Shown: in pieces, positions 9,072-16,436 of the stretch
Layout: the number at the start of each line of letters is the position of its first letter
Numbering within the stretch: the first letter of the stretch is position 1
Source: Pandoraea captiosa
GTDB lineage: Bacteria; Pseudomonadota; Gammaproteobacteria; Burkholderiales; Burkholderiaceae
NCBI RefSeq assembly: GCF_902459775.1
Contig: NZ_CABPSQ010000001.1
Span: 558,001-622,000, forward strand
Direction: 5' to 3'
DNA length: 64,000 nucleotides
Position numbers and translations under genes: made by a program
The notes under the pieces: model-generated
Told to the model about the DNA's origin: nothing
The model's input: only the letters and a program-made list of their open reading frames with translations
Database searches by the model: none

Positions 9072-9239
9072 GCCGTGTATCTTAGCCCGAAATGTTGCGA
9101 ACTGAGGAGGCCGCCAAAGCGGGTTACAAAGGGTTACACAATTTACCCTACGGCTTGTGCGCTGACCATAGGCAGTGGGTACACTTGCACCCCTGCCAGG
9201 GCAAAAACAGCCGCATGGCATGAAGGACATACGCACAAG

Positions 9240-9569
9240 ATGAGATGGGCTGCTGAGTTTACGCTACTGTTCGGGGGAATCATGCTCTGGGGACACCTGG
9301 GCGTGACCTATGCCCGTCCCGTGGCGCATTTCAGCACGCAGTCGCAGGACGCCAGCGCGCCCCGAATGCAGAATGCTGCCCCCGCCGCCCCCTCGCCGCG
9401 CAATCCCACCAAGAAAGCATCACCGAACGATCCCCAGGCCGATCGTCGTAGCGACGAATTGCCTAACCCACCGCCTGGGCGCCGTCCCAATGGCCATATG
9501 TCTGCCGACGATAGGCGCTTGCTGCGTCAACACATTCAGGACGCCGTGCGTGAACTATATAGTCACTGA
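9240..9569 (+). CDS. Small exported protein of unknown function
   Basis: A 109-residue protein starting MRWAAEFTLLFGGIMLWGH, which fits a signal peptide or N-terminal membrane anchor ending near TYARPVAHF. The middle is rich in Pro, Ala, Asn and Arg and looks disordered (residues about 30-80). The C-terminus MSADDRRLLRQHIQDAVREL is a likely amphipathic helix, a tail I recall from other small exported Burkholderiales proteins. It is divergent from risA, so it may share its regulation. It ends before a clear terminator. The open frame extends further upstream, but the signal peptide fixes the start. Confidence 0.6.
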   Translation: MRWAAEFTLLFGGIMLWGHLGVTYARPVAHFSTQSQDASAPRMQNAAPAAPSPRNPTKKASPNDPQADRRSDELPNPPPGRRPNGHMSADDRRLLRQHIQDAVRELYSH

Positions 9570-9677
9570 CACGACGTGCGCCTTCCCTTCGCCACGGGAA
9601 TGCCCTCAGACGCTTCTTCCGAAAACGCCAGTGACGCTACTTTGACGCGAGCGTGCCATGAAGCCGAAACGACATCC

Positions 9678-9706
9678 GCCAGCCTCTGCCGACGCTGGCT
9701 TTTTTT
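9678..9706 (+). terminator. Intrinsic terminator after the small exported protein
   Basis: GCCAGC, a 10-nt loop and GCTGGC are followed by a run of seven T. It ends the upstream transcript and, because it lies within the 5' part of the longest DUF1800 open frame, it argues for a start of that gene downstream at 9733. Confidence 0.8.
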
Positions 9707-9732
9707 GCGCCTTGCGTTTGGCCGCTCCGCCA

Positions 9733-11358
9733 ATGCTGCGTGTCGTGCGTCCGGTCCGGATGGTTCACGGGCTCGTTTGCCTGGCATTGATCGGGGCGCT
9801 GGGCACGCCGATGGTGGATGCGTCGGAATCCCGTCATCCGAACGGCTATCGGGCATCCCATGCGACGCGGACTCCATCGGCAAGGGCCGCGCAACCCGCT
9901 GTCGATCCGTCCGCGCGCGAACTGACCCGGGACGACGCTCGCTATCTCCTCACGCGAACCGGCTATGCACCGGACGCACGCGAGTTGGCGCCGTTCGTCG
10001 GTCTCACGCGAGCACAAGCCGTTGACCGACTGTTGGCGCAGGCGCGGCGCACGGCTGTGACACCGGCGCCGGCCTGGGCTCACGACCCGCCGCTCTTCGG
10101 ACCTGCTGTCAAAAACATGACGGCCGATGAGCGTCGCGCGCTCAACGAGCGCCGCAATCGCATGGCGGCATCGCTGAGCGCTTGGTGGGCACAGGAAATG
10201 GCGACGACCCCCTCGCCGCTCACCGAGCGCATGACCATGTTCTGGCACAACCACTTCGTGTCGAGCGACGACAAGGTGCGCGAACCGACCGTACTTTATC
10301 GGCAGAACGTCTTGTTGCGCGCGAATGCGCTGGGCAACTTCGGCGCGATGCTCCATGAGGTGTCGAAAGATCCCGCAATGCTCATCTACCTGGATGGCGA
10401 CGGGAATCGCAAGGGGCGGCCGAACGAGAATTTCGCGCGAGAAGTCATGGAACTGTTCACGCTCGGCGAAGGGCATTACACCGAGCAGGATGTGCGCGAG
10501 GCGGCGCGCGCCTATACCGGTTGGAGCATCGATCGCACGACCATGACTTACGTCTGGCATCCCAATGTCCACGATACGGGTGAGAAAACCGTACTGGGTC
10601 GCACCGGGGACTTCGATGGCGATCAGGTACTCGATATCTTGCTGGCGCGTCCGGAGACGGCGACGTTCGTTGTCGGCAAGTTGTGGCGGGAGTTCGTGTC
10701 GCCCGTGCCGGACACGGTCCAGCTCGAGCGCGTTGCGAATGCGTTCCGCGCCAGTGGTTACGACATACGCGTGGCGATGCGCGCCTTGCTGCTTACGCCG
10801 ACGTTCTGGGACATGCGCGTGCGCGGCACGCTGGTCAAATCGCCGTCCGAGTTCGTCACGGACACCGTACGAGAGTTCGACATCGGCTATGACGATCCCC
10901 AGCTGTTGGCGCAGCAAATGCGTGTGTTGGGGCAAGACCTGTTTCGTCCGCCGAACGTTAAAGGGTGGCCCGGCGGCGACGCCTGGATCGACAGCACCAC
11001 GCTGCTCGCGCGCAAACAGTTCGTCGAGCGGATGTTCCGCGCGACGGAGGGCGCCAATGCGGGCGGTCCTTCCTCGATGTCATCGATGTCTTCGAGGCAG
11101 ACGTACGGCGGCGTGCAGCGCACGGCGCTCGGTGTGGCGCAGCCGATGCCGCGAACGGTGGCAGGGGTGCGTTTCGACCTGTCTCGCTGGCTGGGGTCTT
11201 ACGCGTTGGGGCCGGTCGACGTGCCGGACGGCGCTGCACGTGAGGCGTTGCAGCGGGCGGTTTTGCCGCTTGCACCGGCCGCACCGCAGGCGTCCGGCGT
11301 GAACGGTGCCGCGTTTTTGCAGGCGTTGCTGATGGACCCGGCGTATCAGTTGAAGTGA
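9733..11358 (+). CDS. DUF1800 family exported protein
   Basis: A 541-residue protein of the DUF1800 family, whose biochemical role is not established. Family landmarks are LLTRTGYAP, MTMFWHNHFVSS, NENFAREVMELFTLGEGHYTEQDV, AARAYTGWSID, VWHPNVHDTGEKTVLG and PPNVKGWPGGDAWIDS. The N-terminus (MLRVVRPVRMVHGLVCLALIGALG) is a signal peptide. I chose this ATG because the longer frame from 9658 would run through a strong terminator. The gene is followed by a DUF1501 gene, the usual partner, so the two products probably act together in the periplasm. Confidence 0.88.
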   Translation: MLRVVRPVRMVHGLVCLALIGALGTPMVDASESRHPNGYRASHATRTPSARAAQPAVDPSARELTRDDARYLLTRTGYAPDARELAPFVGLTRAQAVDRLLAQARRTAVTPAPAWAHDPPLFGPAVKNMTADERRALNERRNRMAASLSAWWAQEMATTPSPLTERMTMFWHNHFVSSDDKVREPTVLYRQNVLLRANALGNFGAMLHEVSKDPAMLIYLDGDGNRKGRPNENFAREVMELFTLGEGHYTEQDVREAARAYTGWSIDRTTMTYVWHPNVHDTGEKTVLGRTGDFDGDQVLDILLARPETATFVVGKLWREFVSPVPDTVQLERVANAFRASGYDIRVAMRALLLTPTFWDMRVRGTLVKSPSEFVTDTVREFDIGYDDPQLLAQQMRVLGQDLFRPPNVKGWPGGDAWIDSTTLLARKQFVERMFRATEGANAGGPSSMSSMSSRQTYGGVQRTALGVAQPMPRTVAGVRFDLSRWLGSYALGPVDVPDGAAREALQRAVLPLAPAAPQASGVNGAAFLQALLMDPAYQLK

Positions 11359-11600
11359 TGTAAGCACGGTGTGACGGCGCGTCTCGCTCCGGTCGGTTCG
11401 GGACGCGATATCGTTTCCGGCGGACCGTCTGCCGGGGTCTACGTCAGAACCTTAGAGGGCGACGACTGGCCTCACGGTTCGCACGGGAAAGGACTTCGAA
11501 GCTCGCTGACGTCGCGGGCGGAAGCGGCAGGACGTATGCGTGTGTTTTGAGGCGCGCCCAGGGAGCACGACAGTGCAGGGGCGGCGATGCGAGGTGTGTG

Positions 11601-12836
11601 ATGCGCAAGATGTGTCGTCGGGATTTTTTGACGTTTGCGGGTGGTCTGGGTGCAGCGTGGCTGACCCCGGCGCCGGCGTTCGCCGTAGCGAGAGATTTGT
11701 CCGGGATACTGCCGGACTCGGGGGGGAATTACGGTAATTTGCTGATCCTCATCGAGCTCAAGGGCGGCAACGACGGGCTGAACACCGTCATTCCGTTTGC
11801 TGACCCGATGTACGCGAGTTTGCGCCCGACGATCGGCGTCAAGCGTGAGCAGGTGATGCAACTGGATGAGCACAGCGGCTTGCACCCGGAGATGCGTGCG
11901 CTGTTGCCGATGTGGCAGGCGAAGGAGTTGGCGATCGTGCAGGGCGTCGGATATCCGCAGCCCAATCTGTCGCACTTCCGTTCAATCGAGATATGGAATA
12001 CGGCGTCGCGTTCGGACGAGTATTTGCGCGACGGTTGGCTGTCGCGGGCGTTTGCCGAGCAGGCGGTGCCGCCCGGTTTCGATGCGGACGGCGTGATCGT
12101 CGGCAGCGCCGAACTCGGCCCCTTGAGCGGTGGCGCACGCGCGGTGACGTTGACGAATCCGGCGCAGTTCTTGCGCGATGCGAATCTGGCATCGGCGAAT
12201 GTGTCGCAGGTGAGCAACCCTGCATTGGCGCATGTGTTGCGTGTTGAGAACGACATCGTGAAGGCGGCCGACGGGTTGCGTCCGAGGCAGGGGCAATACG
12301 TCCTGCGTACGCCGATGCCGCAGGGCGCGTTTGGCAATGTGGTCAAGACTGCGTTGCAGGTGGTGGCCGCGGCGGATTCGCCGACGGGCGTGCCGCAGCC
12401 GGGGCGTGGCGTGGCGGTGTTGCGTCTGACGTTGAACGGGTTCGACACACATCAGAATCAGCCTGGGCAGCAGGCGAATCTGCTACGTCAGTTGTCGCAG
12501 GGGATGATGGCGTTGCGTGCGGGGCTGACCGAGTTGAATCGGTGGCAATCGACGATGATCGTCACCTATGCGGAGTTTGGGCGCCGTCCACGCGAGAACC
12601 AGAGTAACGGCACGGACCACGGCACGGTGGCGCCCCACTTTATCGCCGGCGGACGCGTGCGTGGCGGTTTGTACGGTGAAGCGCCCAGACTGGACCGTCT
12701 CGACGGCAACGGCAACTTACCGTTCGCCGTCGATTTTCGCGACGTCTACGCCACGGTGCTGCAACGCTGGTGGGGGTTGAATCCACAGCCGGTGCTTGGC
12801 GGCGCGTTCAAGCCGTTGGATGTCTTGCGCGTTTGA
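11601..12836 (+). CDS. DUF1501 family protein with Tat signal
   Basis: A 411-residue member of the DUF1501 family, which is distantly sulfatase-like. The start MRKMCRRDFLTFAGGLGAAW is a twin-arginine export signal (RRDFL) ending at PAPAFA, and GAGG lies 8 nt before the ATG; the frame opens 18 codons earlier without support. Conserved features include LIELKGGNDGLNTVIPF, GLHPEMRAL, GVGYPQPNLSHF, LNGFDTHQNQ, TYAEFGRRPREN and NGTDHGTVAPHFIAGG. It follows DUF1800 after 242 bp and is likely secreted folded to the periplasm. Substrate unknown; metal-dependent hydrolase activity is only an inference from the fold. Confidence 0.88.
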   Translation: MRKMCRRDFLTFAGGLGAAWLTPAPAFAVARDLSGILPDSGGNYGNLLILIELKGGNDGLNTVIPFADPMYASLRPTIGVKREQVMQLDEHSGLHPEMRALLPMWQAKELAIVQGVGYPQPNLSHFRSIEIWNTASRSDEYLRDGWLSRAFAEQAVPPGFDADGVIVGSAELGPLSGGARAVTLTNPAQFLRDANLASANVSQVSNPALAHVLRVENDIVKAADGLRPRQGQYVLRTPMPQGAFGNVVKTALQVVAAADSPTGVPQPGRGVAVLRLTLNGFDTHQNQPGQQANLLRQLSQGMMALRAGLTELNRWQSTMIVTYAEFGRRPRENQSNGTDHGTVAPHFIAGGRVRGGLYGEAPRLDRLDGNGNLPFAVDFRDVYATVLQRWWGLNPQPVLGGAFKPLDVLRV

Positions 12837-12870
12837 GCGGGAACCTTGGGCAGCGTGAGGCTTCGGTCGC

Positions 12871-12961
12871 GTGATGCGTGATGCGTGATGCGTGATGCGT
12901 GATGCGTGACACCCGACACCCGACACCAGACACCCGCCACCTGATGTCTGGTGTCTGGTGC
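12871..12961. repeat. 7-bp tandem repeats and adjoining inverted repeat
   Basis: GTGATGC occurs five and a half times in a row (12871-12909). It is followed by ACACCCG-type near-repeats, then by ACACCAGAC and GTCTGGTGT arms that can form a hairpin (about 12917-12961). The block lies between the converging DUF1501 and squalene/phytoene-synthase-like genes and has no coding potential. The hairpin may act as a factor-assisted terminator. Confidence 0.75.
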
Positions 12962-13072
12962 CTGAGGCGCTAGGCGTGATACCCCGACGCCCAATGCCGA
13001 ATACGTGAGGCATGAGGCGTAAGCCGCGAAGCATGACGCGTCGGGCACGGGGTCTGACACGTCAGGCGGGCG

Positions 13073-13948
13073 TCATCGCGCGCGCCAAGCTTTCCAGAAT
13101 TTTCGCAGGGGCGTGAGGTCGATCCGCTGGTGGAGCACTTGATAGTCGCTGGCGGCGACTTCGTCCATCAGGGCCTGTTGTAGCGAGGCGAGGGCGAGCA
13201 GCGGACGTTGTTTGCGGCGATCCTTTTTCGGGATGGCGGCGGCTGCCGCGGCAATCGCCTGTTGGGCGCGGGCGTGCTGAAATTTCATCAGATCGACGAA
13301 GGCGGGCGAGTATTTGCCGTTCTGGATGTCGGCGGCGGTGACGCCGAAGCGTTGCAGTTCGTCGATGGGAAAGTAGACATAGCCTGCGCGCGCGTCGACG
13401 CCGGCGTCGGTCACACGTCGGCCGAGCGTGATGGCGTGGCCCAGAGCGCGGGCGAGGGCGGGGGTTTGCGGGTCGTCGAAGCCGTAGACGTGTGAGGCGA
13501 GTTCGGCGGGGGCGCCGCCGGAGGCGTCGCAATAGTGCGTGAGTCCTGCGAAATCGAGGTAACGCATTTGCGAGAGATCCATCTCGGCGCCGTGCATGAC
13601 GGCCTCGAACGCGTCGCGCGACAGGCCGGTACGCTTGACGACGGGGGCGAGTGCGCGTGTGACGGGGTGTGCGGGGTTCCCGTCGAACAGTCGCGCGAGT
13701 TCCTGGCGCCACCAGTCGAGCTTGGCGTGTGCGACACCGGGATCGTGGACGGCCGCATGAATATCGGCGATTTCCTGGCAGAAGGCGTGAACGGCGTAGG
13801 CGTCGTCGCGTTTGGACGGCGGTAGTTGAAGCAGGGCGTAATAGAGCGCGGAGCCGGGCGGGCCAGCTTTCTGGCGGCAGTATTCGTTGGCCTGGGCGGG
13901 GTTGGCGGGGGAACCGGGGGTGCTGTCGGCGGTCTCGTGGGGTTGCAT
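13073..13948 (-). CDS. Squalene/phytoene synthase family protein (HpnD-like) with degenerate active site
   Basis: A 291-residue all-alpha trans-prenyltransferase fold resembling presqualene-diphosphate synthase HpnD: EYCRQKAGPPGSALYY near the start, WWRQELARLFDG, HPVTRAL, AEMDLSQMRYLDF, and DARAGYVYFPIDELQRFGV. The first Asp motif, normally FCREVDDVVDE, reads FCQEIADIHAA at residues 56-66, with A61 and A65 replacing Asp. In the second region D181 and D185 remain, but the usual QLTNIIRD is TLGRRVTD. Catalysis of farnesyl-PP condensation is therefore doubtful; it may be a regulatory or partner subunit. Start uncertain: an ATG 23 codons upstream is also open, and neither has a good ribosome site. 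Confidence 0.75.
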   Translation of the reverse strand: MQPHETADSTPGSPANPAQANEYCRQKAGPPGSALYYALLQLPPSKRDDAYAVHAFCQEIADIHAAVHDPGVAHAKLDWWRQELARLFDGNPAHPVTRALAPVVKRTGLSRDAFEAVMHGAEMDLSQMRYLDFAGLTHYCDASGGAPAELASHVYGFDDPQTPALARALGHAITLGRRVTDAGVDARAGYVYFPIDELQRFGVTAADIQNGKYSPAFVDLMKFQHARAQQAIAAAAAAIPKKDRRKQRPLLALASLQQALMDEVAASDYQVLHQRIDLTPLRKFWKAWRAR

Positions 13949-14084
13949 GCGAATGGGTATCGTTTTGGTCAGATGCCCGTCAGGCGCAGCGCGGAAGCGC
14001 AGTGGGGCAGATGCCATGAATTGGGGCGAATTCTAGCATTGGCGGGCGGGTAGGGCGGATGCGGCGACTCGCGTCTGGGGGAGA

Positions 14085-14113
14085 TTGCCGCGCAATAGTG
14101 GTTCATGTAGAAT
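14085..14113 (+). promoter_or_regulatory. Promoter upstream of tRNA-Leu
   Basis: TTGCCG, a 17-bp spacer and TAGAAT form a good sigma-70 promoter reading toward the tRNA gene 130 bp downstream. A short hairpin with a T-run lies between the two. Confidence 0.55.
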
Positions 14114-14143
14114 ACGCGCCTGCTTTGACGCGTGCAGCGGGGC

Positions 14144-14163
14144 GGCGACAAGTCGCCCTTTTT
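14144..14163 (+). terminator. Terminator-like hairpin in the tRNA-Leu leader
   Basis: GGCGA and TCGCC around a CAAG loop, followed by a C and five T. It lies about 30-40 nt after the expected start of the promoter just upstream, so transcripts could stop before the tRNA. The stem is short, so efficiency is uncertain. Confidence 0.4.
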
Positions 14164-14242
14164 CATGTCCGACAGGACGCAAGCACGCCGTCGACCCGAT
14201 GCCGGGATGTCGTACCTACAAGGACAACGACGCCCACGGGCT

Positions 14243-14329
14243 GCGAGGATGGCGAAATTGGTAGACGCACCAGGTTTAGGTCCTGACGCCCGAAAGGGTG
14301 TAGGGGTTCGAGTCCCCTTCCTCGCACCA
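14243..14329 (+). tRNA. tRNA-Leu (anticodon UAG, reads CUA/CUN)
   Basis: A complete cloverleaf of 87 nt with encoded CCA. The acceptor stem GCGAGGA pairs with TCCTCGC; the D-arm region reads TGGCGAAATTGGTAGACGCA; the anticodon loop TTTAGGT gives UAG; a long variable arm typical of tRNA-Leu follows; the T-arm is GGGGTTCGAGTCCCC. Its 3' end borders a gene-poor islet. Confidence 0.97.
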
Positions 14330-14455
14330 ACTTTCCGTTTTGGCATCGGTTCTGTAGGTCTTACTTCTTCCCGCAATATCTCGAGAACGGCCTGTCTTTA
14401 AGGCTTGGCGGGGGTCTTTGCGTGAACTCCGATTGTTCGTCCGAGGCGCAAAAAT

Positions 14456-14668
14456 TCACCTCTCTTCAAACCAAAAATCGATGCGTCGGCCCCATCGGGG
14501 CGCCAACTTGGCCCCGAAAATGGCATCGATTAATTCAGCGGAATGGTGCAATTCGTCGCACGAACAACAGATGAACTGCACCGCGCCGCAAGTGATGCCG
14601 GTGTCGCTCGGCCTTTCGACCACAACAACCCCGGCAGTCAGTTCTTGGCCTTGGACCTTGATTCGCAT
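14456..14668 (-). CDS. Small hypothetical Cys-containing protein
   Basis: A possible 70-residue protein starting MRIKVQGQELTAG, with cysteines clustered as TCGAVQFICCSCDELHH (around residues 26-42), which could bind metal or form disulfides, and a basic, aromatic C-terminus RRIDFWFEER. The ATG is preceded by AAGAAGG at 8-9 nt spacing. I do not recognise a family. It lies just 3' of tRNA-Leu and is divergent from the double-glycine peptide gene 218 bp away. The overlapping opposite-strand frame is longer but less protein-like. A real gene is plausible, not proven. Confidence 0.4.
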   Translation of the reverse strand: MRIKVQGQELTAGVVVVERPSDTGITCGAVQFICCSCDELHHSAELIDAIFGAKLAPRWGRRIDFWFEER

Positions 14669-14741
14669 CGTCAAACCTTCTTATCCGCATGGCGCTGCTC
14701 TCGGAAGCAAGCCACCTCAGATGCCTGGCTCATATAGGACT

Positions 14742-14806
14742 AAAGTCCAATGCGCAGCTTTCATTTCGTCACTATGCTCGGGCGTGCAATGGCCGAAAGT
14801 CCATTG
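14742..14806. promoter_or_regulatory. Direct repeats in the divergent islet promoter region
   Basis: AAAGTCCAATG (14742-14752) and AAAGTCCATTG (14796-14806) are near-identical 11-mers 54 bp apart. The first is part of GGACT-AA-AGTCC. They lie between the small Cys protein and the double-glycine peptide and could be regulator sites for either gene. Confidence 0.35.
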
Positions 14807-14886
14807 TGCCGGCGCTGACTCGGCACTAAGTCGGCAGCGGCGCCGTGCATTTTGCGCGGCAAGCCGATAGACCAGTAGGAGTGAGA

Positions 14887-15072
14887 ATGGAAAAGGACCT
14901 TCAGCCCGCGAAGCAGGGTGAGAACATGGACGTTGAAAAAGGCAAGCTCGCTGAGTTGAGCGCGGCGGAGATGGCTCAGGTCGGTGGAGGGGTGGGCCCT
15001 AACCGAACCAATTGCGCTATTCCTCTGCAATCCGCAAAAGCCGGAATTGCAGGCGGCAAGAGCGCTCTCTAA
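14887..15072 (+). CDS. Putative double-glycine leader peptide (bacteriocin-like or signalling peptide precursor)
   Basis: A 61-residue precursor starting MEKDLQPAKQGEN, with GTAGGAG-type ribosome site (TAGGAG) ending about 7 nt upstream. Residues 24-35 read LSAAEMAQVGGG and fit the GG-leader consensus exactly: L-12, S-11, E-8, M-7, V-4, G-2, G-1. Cleavage after residue 35 would release a 26-residue core starting VGPNRTNCAIP, with one Cys, a Gly/Ala/Ser/Lys-rich tail and a net positive charge. Such leaders are normally removed and exported by C39-peptidase ABC transporters; none is encoded here, so the exporter must be elsewhere. A second ATG at residue 14 would give a 22-residue leader. No immunity gene is recognised. 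Bacteriocin versus signal peptide cannot be told from sequence. Confidence 0.65.
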   Translation: MEKDLQPAKQGENMDVEKGKLAELSAAEMAQVGGGVGPNRTNCAIPLQSAKAGIAGGKSAL

Positions 15073-15171
15073 CTTCACGGTTAGATAGCGTCAGGACCAG
15101 CGCCGCATGAAACTCCAGGTCGGCGAGACCCACCGCGGCGCTGCGCTCATAACGCGCAATCGCGAGACGCC

Positions 15172-15207
15172 GCCACCCACGCCACCCACGCCACCCACGC
15201 CACCAAC
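15172..15207. repeat. 9-bp tandem repeat
   Basis: GCCACCCAC occurs four times in a row, the last copy being GCCACCAAC, between the double-glycine peptide and the AraC-type gene. An AGCGCCGC/GCGGCGCT inverted repeat (15099-15142) lies just before it. No coding signal is seen. Confidence 0.75.
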
Positions 15208-15239
15208 GCCCCCCGACGCCGATCAGCGTTTACGCAAGC

Positions 15240-16097
15240 TCAATCCGTCTGCGAGCCAGCGCTTTTGAACGCTTTCGGTGGCGCATATCCGTATTTCCTG
15301 AAAAGCCGCGCCAGATACGATGGCGATTCGAGCCCCACCGCGGCGGCCACGCCAAGCACCGTCATGCCCGGCGCGTTAAGCAGCGACACAGCCCTCTCGA
15401 CTCGGCGACGCGATTGATAATCCACCACGGTTTCCCCCGTGAAGTCGCGGAAAATTCGCGTCAACGTCCGGCGCGACAACCCAAATTCGTAAGCGATGCG
15501 ATCCAGCGGGACTGGCTGGTCGAGCGTCGCGTCCAAAAACGCACGAATGTCGCGAACGATCTCCGCATTCGCCGCCATGCGATCAGCGCTCAACGGTGCC
15601 GACGTCAACCCCGCTTCAATGCAGGTCGCCGCGAGCATGCGGGCGCTGAGATCCGCGCGAAAGGTCGACAGCTCAGAAGAAAGGGCAGGGCCGGAGGCAT
15701 CGGCATTCGTCGTGGCGACCCGCACGGCATCCAGAAGAAGCATCGGCGCGGACCAGAGCGTGACACGCGAACAGGAAAGCCTACGCTGGGCCTTTCGCTC
15801 GCAGAACGCGACAAAGTCGCTCGCCACATAGACCGCCACATGGGCCTGACCTGCGCGATAGCCGCGCGTGTCATGCACGCGCTGCGGCGGTACCACGACG
15901 AAGGACTTGGGGGCGACCCGTACGGGCAAGACATTCGTTTCGACGTTGAGCACCAGTTGCCCGGTTCTCGGCAGCAGAAACATGTACTCGTCATCATGCA
16001 TATGCGGCTGCGTACGGTACTCGCCAACCGACACGTGCCGCACGTCGGCGATTCGATCGCCGCATAGATGACGCTGAGCGGTCGGATAGGACTTCAC
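15240..16097 (-). CDS. AraC-family transcriptional regulator
   Basis: A 285-residue regulator with an N-terminal cupin sensor (QPHMHDDEYMFLLPRTGQ, VVPPQRVHDTRGY) and a C-terminal double helix-turn-helix (IAYEFGLSRRTLTRIFRDFTG, then LGVAAAVGLESPSYLARLFRKYGYAPPKAF). The GTG start (VKSYPTAQRHL) has GAGGAAG at good spacing; a longer frame from 16169 lacks support. It is divergent from the PhzF-like / ornithine-cyclodeaminase-like / transporter operon across a 339-bp spacer, so it probably controls that operon in response to a small ligand. Confidence 0.88.
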   Translation of the reverse strand: MKSYPTAQRHLCGDRIADVRHVSVGEYRTQPHMHDDEYMFLLPRTGQLVLNVETNVLPVRVAPKSFVVVPPQRVHDTRGYRAGQAHVAVYVASDFVAFCERKAQRRLSCSRVTLWSAPMLLLDAVRVATTNADASGPALSSELSTFRADLSARMLAATCIEAGLTSAPLSADRMAANAEIVRDIRAFLDATLDQPVPLDRIAYEFGLSRRTLTRIFRDFTGETVVDYQSRRRVERAVSLLNAPGMTVLGVAAAVGLESPSYLARLFRKYGYAPPKAFKSAGSQTD

Positions 16098-16436
16098 GTT
16101 ACGCTTCCTCGGCCGTTTGAGGCCTGCGACGAAGAATTGCAGCAATGACGAAAACTGTCGATGCGGCACGGGCGTCGCCCGACGGCATCACATTCAAGCA
16201 CTCAGTATAGCCTCAGCAAACGCATTGCAAAGTCCCCCGGCCATCTGGCCAACACACGCCGGCTCGACGCCAGTGCCGACCATGATCTCCGGGAAACTAG
16301 TTATCGTTGCCCGGCGCGCACGGTCGGGGCCGTCCGGCATTTGGCCCGATCAGACGCCTTCCATGGCCCGATAAGCGGCGACGGTCTTTTTCCGCCTCGT
16401 CATGCTTGCGCCACCTGCCATCACGAGAGTCTCAAA
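16098..16436. other. Divergent intergenic region, AraC regulator / PhzF-like operon
   Basis: A 339-bp spacer that must hold both promoters. I see a small GGCCA-TC-TGGCC palindrome (16239-16250) but no clear pair of direct repeats or strong promoter. The phzF-like frame stays open through most of it, but the encoded residues do not resemble the family. Confidence 0.4.

Noticed and set aside
9658-9732. Upstream start of the DUF1800 protein
   Set aside because: The stretch contains a strong intrinsic terminator and encodes no signal peptide; the ATG at 9733 gives a normal one.
14418-14870. 150-codon frame after tRNA-Leu on the plus strand
   Set aside because: Its composition is not protein-like and it runs into the ribosome-site region of the double-glycine peptide; the opposite-strand 70-codon frame is better.
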